A stretch of DNA of 64,000 nucleotides from Tenuifilum sp040752515 (GTDB lineage: Bacteria > Bacteroidota > Bacteroidia > Bacteroidales > Tenuifilaceae): the NCBI GenBank assembly GCA_040752515.1, contig JBFMGQ010000014.1, positions 1 through 64,000 of the forward strand. The letters are read 5' to 3'. The notes under the pieces were generated by a model that was not told where the DNA came from, did no database searches, and saw only the letters and a list, made by a program, of their open reading frames with translations. Every line of letters begins with the position of its first letter. The stretch's first letter is position 1. Made by a program: the position numbers and the translations under genes. Below, piece by piece: positions 60,607 through 64,000 of this stretch.

Positions 60607-62490
60607 TTACCTGTCAGCCCAATCGCCATTAGCCTTAATCAAAGCAATCAGCTCATCAATGGCTTGATCCTCGGGGATGTTCTTCTTTACAACCTCTTTC
60701 CCCTTGTAAAGGGTGATCCTACCCGGCCCTGCTCCCACATAGCCGTAATCGGCATCGGCCATCTCACCAGGCCCGTTAACAATGCACCCCATTACCCCAA
60801 TTTTTAAACCTTTCAGGTGCGAGGTAGCACTCCTAACCTTATGCAGCGTTTGCTGCAAACTGAATAGCGTGCGTCCACAACCAGGGCAAGCAATATATTC
60901 AGTTTTGGTAATCCGTGTGCGGGCAGCCTGCAGTATGGCAAATGCCGTGTTTCGAACCACTTCAGGGGTATGGGCTGAAGTTCTAATCAAAATCCCATCG
61001 ACCAACCCATCGATAAGCAAACCTCCTAAATCGGCAGCCGCTTTTAGCTGAAAATCTTCCTTATCGGTATCGGCATAATCACGCACAACAACCATTGGCG
61101 ATTGAATACCATGCCTCATCAACTCAATCACTGCTGCACGCTGCTCGGCAAATCCATTGGAGTTCTTGGTCGATAGCAACAAAACTGCTTTTGGATTCTC
61201 CTTCAATGCCGATAGTAGGCTTTGGTTTAATAAATCGGCATAGGTAACATCCAACAAAACGCATTCCGATGGTTTTTGGCGAATATATTCGTCAACCTTC
61301 AATAAACGGAAATTGGAGGTATGCTCCGATATTATAGGCAAACCATCTAAGTTACTGTTGTCGTTAAGACCTGGGATAACAAAAAAGTCGGGGGCGATAT
61401 CGGCTGACTGCCATTCCTTTTTGTCCGAGTTGAAATGCCATCCCCAAGCATTGGCAGTAGCCTCTGTAAAAGTTCCGTCGATGTAAGCAAATACTCGTGG
61501 TGGGTTTGCTCCACCGATGCCTTTAACATCGATGGTCTCGCGTCGATTATACTCATAGGGATTGTATGGCAAATCCTCAGTGAGGTTTAAAGCGGGTAGG
61601 GTTTGCCTGTTAATGAAGTAAGCAACCAATTTTTTTGCCACGGGAATTTCGTTTTCAGGTTCCTCGGTAAGCGAAACCCTGATGGTATCGCCAATGCCAT
61701 CGGAGAGGAGGGCGCCAATTCCAACTGCCGATTTAATTCGACCATCCTCGCCATCGCCAGCCTCGGTAACGCCAAGGTGAAGCGGATAGCTCATGCCTTC
61801 GGCATTCATGGTAGCCACCAAAAGCCTTACAGCCTGCACCATTACTCGTGTATTGCTCGATTTCATGGATATTACCAGGCTGTTGAAGTTGTGCTTTCGG
61901 AAAATTCTAAGAAATTCCATAGCCGATTCCACCATTCCTGCCGGAGTGTCGCCATAACGGCTCATAATCCTATCGGAAAGCGAACCGTGGTTAACGCCCA
62001 CACGAATTGCCACATTACGATCTTTGCAAAGTTCAATTAGGGGGAGGAGCTTTTGCTCAATCCTATCCAGCTCAGCGCTGTATTCCTCATCGGTATAGGT
62101 TACATCCACGAATTTTGCGCGAGGATCGGCATAGTTACCGGGGTTGATTCGAACCTTTTCCACATGCTTAGCGGCCTCAAGTGCAGCTGCAGGATTAAAG
62201 TGAACGTCGGCAACTATTGGAGTCTTATAGCCTCTTGCCATGAGCTCCTGCTTTATGCTTTGCAGATTAGCAGCCTCGCGTGTACCCTGAGTGGTAATGC
62301 GAACCAATTCGGCACCAGCCTCAATAGCCCTGATGCATTGCTCTACTGTGGCAGTAGTATTGTTGGTATCGGTAGTGGTCATGGTTTGCACCCTTATGGG
62401 ATTACCTCCGCCCAGCGGAGTGTTTCCAACCACCACCTCAACGGTTATTCTACGCTTAAACTCAGCTATGCTATCCATGTAACCCTTCAT
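60607..62490 (-). CDS. ispG: 4-hydroxy-3-methylbut-2-enyl diphosphate synthase, long form
   Basis: IspG (GcpE) makes HMBPP from MEcPP in the MEP isoprenoid pathway, using a 4Fe-4S cluster. The TIM-barrel part starts with RRITVEVVVGNTPLGGGNPI. A large insert (about 290-520) separates it from the C-terminal FeS domain, as in the plant/Chlamydia/Bacteroidota form. The cluster ligands are Cys535, Cys538, Cys569 and Glu576, with the same spacing as in the E. coli enzyme. At 627 aa it is nearly twice the E. coli length. The start could also be four codons in (MDSIAEF). Confidence 0.95.
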   Translation of the reverse strand: MKGYMDSIAEFKRRITVEVVVGNTPLGGGNPIRVQTMTTTDTNNTTATVEQCIRAIEAGAELVRITTQGTREAANLQSIKQELMARGYKTPIVADVHFNPAAALEAAKHVEKVRINPGNYADPRAKFVDVTYTDEEYSAELDRIEQKLLPLIELCKDRNVAIRVGVNHGSLSDRIMSRYGDTPAGMVESAMEFLRIFRKHNFNSLVISMKSSNTRVMVQAVRLLVATMNAEGMSYPLHLGVTEAGDGEDGRIKSAVGIGALLSDGIGDTIRVSLTEEPENEIPVAKKLVAYFINRQTLPALNLTEDLPYNPYEYNRRETIDVKGIGGANPPRVFAYIDGTFTEATANAWGWHFNSDKKEWQSADIAPDFFVIPGLNDNSNLDGLPIISEHTSNFRLLKVDEYIRQKPSECVLLDVTYADLLNQSLLSALKENPKAVLLLSTKNSNGFAEQRAAVIELMRHGIQSPMVVVRDYADTDKEDFQLKAAADLGGLLIDGLVDGILIRTSAHTPEVVRNTAFAILQAARTRITKTEYIACPGCGRTLFSLQQTLHKVRSATSHLKGLKIGVMGCIVNGPGEMADADYGYVGAGPGRITLYKGKEVVKKNIPEDQAIDELIALIKANGDWADR

Positions 62491-62967
62491 TGCAAATGGA
62501 ATTATTCTGCAAAGTAAATACTTTTTATAGTATTACTTGGGTTGAGAGGCGATAGATGATCGTAAAAAAATAGAACACTGATTACGCTGATTCATTGGAT
62601 TTACACAGTTTTAGATTTACCAAACACTAAACACCAAAAACCAAACACCATCTCCCCTGTACACTGCACACTGCACACTGTACACTATTTTTTCGCTACG
62701 CTCAGGATGCCAAGTGAAGTTGATTACCTGCGGTGTACTCGCAAAAAAGTGCTCGGTCTTTGATGGTTGTTTAATGTTAGATTTCGTTTAACAATTCACG
62801 GCTCACAGGCATCCTTTAACTGTTCTTTTAACCTTCCTCTAACATTCTTTAACTTCCTCATATTCTTAATTATTTCGTTTAACATTTAACGGCTCACGGC
62901 TCACGGTTAACTATACTCTTTTTAACCATTCATCTATCCCAGCTGCCCATACCTCGCAAAATCATTT
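62491..62967. repeat. Gene-free stretch with composite repeat A, copy 4, and other repeats
   Basis: At 62620-62650 lies a CCAAACACTAAACACC-type repeat, followed by GTACACTGCACACTGCACAC-type units (about 62659-62684). At 62778-62910 copy 4 of composite repeat A is inverted: CTCACGG units, CGTTTAACATTTAACGG, ATATTC and CTAACTTCCTC-type segments. The stretch has no open frame that looks like a gene. Confidence 0.7.
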
Positions 62968-62975
62968 TATCTTTG
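62968..62975 (+). promoter_or_regulatory. -7 element TATCTTTG before rbfA
   Basis: TATCTTTG matches TAnnTTTG exactly and lies 15 nt before the rbfA start codon. A -33 TTG is not obvious at the normal distance. Confidence 0.55.
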
Positions 62976-62990
62976 TAAAAAATAAAGGGT

Positions 62991-63329
62991 ATGGAAGGAA
63001 CACGATTACAGAAGGTAGGAAGACTTCTACAAAAGGAGCTTAGCGAGATTTTCCAGCGCGAGGGGGCTGCCAAGTTTCCCGGTAAAATGCTTACCATCAC
63101 TCAGGTTAGGGTGAGCCCCGACCTTTCGGTGGCTAAGGTTTACGTGAGTATTTTCCCCTCAACCGATGCCGATAAAACACTCGAGCATATCAAAGATTAC
63201 TCAAAATTCCTCCGGGGCGAGCTGGGCAAAAGGGTTAGGCATCAGCTAAGGGTAATACCCGAGTTAACCTTTTTCATCGACGATTCGCTCGATTATATCG
63301 AAAAAATTGACCAGCTACTTAAAGAGTAA
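62991..63329 (+). CDS. rbfA: Ribosome-binding factor A
   Basis: RbfA is a single KH-domain factor needed for late 16S rRNA maturation and cold growth. The 112 aa show the family pattern: RLQKVGRLLQKELSEIF at the start, ITQVRVSPDLSVAKVYVSIF in the middle and RHQLRVIPELTFFIDDSLDY at the end. The next gene starts 10 nt after the stop, so a shared transcript is likely. Confidence 0.95.
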   Translation: MEGTRLQKVGRLLQKELSEIFQREGAAKFPGKMLTITQVRVSPDLSVAKVYVSIFPSTDADKTLEHIKDYSKFLRGELGKRVRHQLRVIPELTFFIDDSLDYIEKIDQLLKE

Positions 63330-63339
63330 AGCCCATATA

Positions 63340-64000
63340 ATGATAAGTCGCTTAGTTTCGTTTACTACCCGGTTTATACCCCGACACTACCTGCAGCTGT
63401 TTGCATCGTTTTTTAAGAAGGTGTTGGGGCTTTTTTACAGGGGAAATCGTTTTCAAGACCCTATCGATGGGGTTAAATACCGCAAGCTATTGCCCTACGG
63501 ACGGATTAATGTGCGGAAAAATGCACTGGCTCCAAACTCCATGTCGCTGGAGCGGCATAGGTTAATTTGGCTATACCTGAACCGGAAAACCGACTTTTTC
63601 ACCGCTTCCAAAAAGGTTTTGCACGTTGCCCCTGAGTACTGTTTCTTAAAGCCATTCAGGAAGTTGAAGAATATCGATTACGTTACAGCCGACCTCATAT
63701 CGCCTTGGGCCGATGTGAAACTCGACGTTCAGGCAATGCCCTTTGCCGATAATACCTTCGATATTGTTATTTGCAACCACGTGCTTGAGCACGTGGATAG
63801 CGACCTTAAGGCAATGGCCGAAATACTTCGGGTGCTAAAGCCGGGTGGTTTTGCTATACTTCAGGTTCCCATGGATTTAACCATGGAACAAACCCTTGAA
63901 AAACCTGAATACAATACCCCCGAACTCAGAGAAAAACATTACCAACAGCGCGATCATCTCCGGCTATACGGGCGCGACTATGCCAAACGCCTTGCATCGG
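63340..64000 (+). CDS. Class I SAM-dependent methyltransferase, cut by window end
   Basis: The frame opens at ATG 63340 and is still open at base 64000 (220 codons seen). After a basic N-terminal region of about 85 residues comes a Methyltransf_11-like domain: KKVLHVAPEYCF (motif I, divergent from the usual GxGxG), VTADLISPWADVKLDVQAMPFADNTFDIVICNHVLEHV (cited as landmark: Asp in LDVQAMPF and the ICNHVLEHV post-motif), and LRVLKPGGFAIL. It follows rbfA closely. The methyl acceptor is unknown; the C-terminus is outside the window. Confidence 0.85.
   Translation, partial: MISRLVSFTTRFIPRHYLQLFASFFKKVLGLFYRGNRFQDPIDGVKYRKLLPYGRINVRKNALAPNSMSLERHRLIWLYLNRKTDFFTASKKVLHVAPEYCFLKPFRKLKNIDYVTADLISPWADVKLDVQAMPFADNTFDIVICNHVLEHVDSDLKAMAEILRVLKPGGFAILQVPMDLTMEQTLEKPEYNTPELREKHYQQRDHLRLYGRDYAKRLAS

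Noticed and set aside
1..64000. tRNA, rRNA, CRISPR arrays, prophage or integrative element boundaries
   Set aside because: I looked for these in the gene-free stretches and found no cloverleaf, repeat-spacer array, integrase or attachment site.

Overview
The window comes from a member of the phylum Bacteroidota. Several independent signs agree: promoters of the TTG-N17-21-TAnnTTTG type, a type B gliding-motility/T9SS C-terminal domain, DUF4290 and DUF5723 proteins, two-component-type propellers with a Y_Y_Y domain, an EF-G2 paralog without the catalytic histidine, and zinc-free forms of L36, S14 and S4. The order looks like Bacteroidales or a relative, but the sequence alone does not settle this.

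Layout. 1-900: one small lipoprotein and a bidirectional terminator. 897-12269 (minus strand): a glycan cluster with GH20 hexosaminidase, GH92 alpha-mannosidase, GH2 beta-mannosidase, a ROK sugar kinase, a FucP-like MFS permease and a LacI regulator. Together they could trim N-glycan-type mannosides and GlcNAc residues outside the cytoplasm, import the monosaccharide and phosphorylate it. No SusC/SusD pair is present. A perfect 14-bp palindrome lies in the lacI promoter and again inside the GH2 gene. 12270-28530: a metallophosphoesterase lipoprotein, a serine racemase-like enzyme, the operon small protein-mutL-rhomboid-rhomboid-EEP hydrolase, a lipoprotein/DUF5723 pair, a large propeller-SpoIIE phosphatase sensor and a UbiD-family decarboxylase.

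28613-47776 (minus strand): enolase, then the complete str-S10-spc-alpha ribosomal superoperon from rpsL to rplQ, without tuf. It includes secY, map, infA, rpoA and a 38-codon rpmJ. Two consensus promoters stand before rpsL and terminators close rplQ and eno. 48025-50886 (plus strand): EF-G2 and a cyclophilin. 50887-51563 holds no gene but contains a 141-bp nested palindrome. 51569-54955: the DUF4290-murA-CHU_C transcription unit, with MurA carrying Asp in place of the fosfomycin-target Cys.

55144-55959 holds a twice-frameshifted REP-associated tyrosine transposase with seven small hairpins in both orientations. After it come a UvrD/PcrA helicase, a small PH-like protein, a DHA2-type MFS exporter, the long form of IspG, RbfA and a methyltransferase cut by the window end. 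The gene-free stretches carry several families of short-period repeats. One composite family occurs four times in the window.

Most of the window is ordinary core genome. I see no clearly new multi-gene system. The items most worth a second look are the REP/transposase island, the 141-bp nested palindrome, the duplicated LacI-type palindrome, EF-G2 and the composite intergenic repeat.
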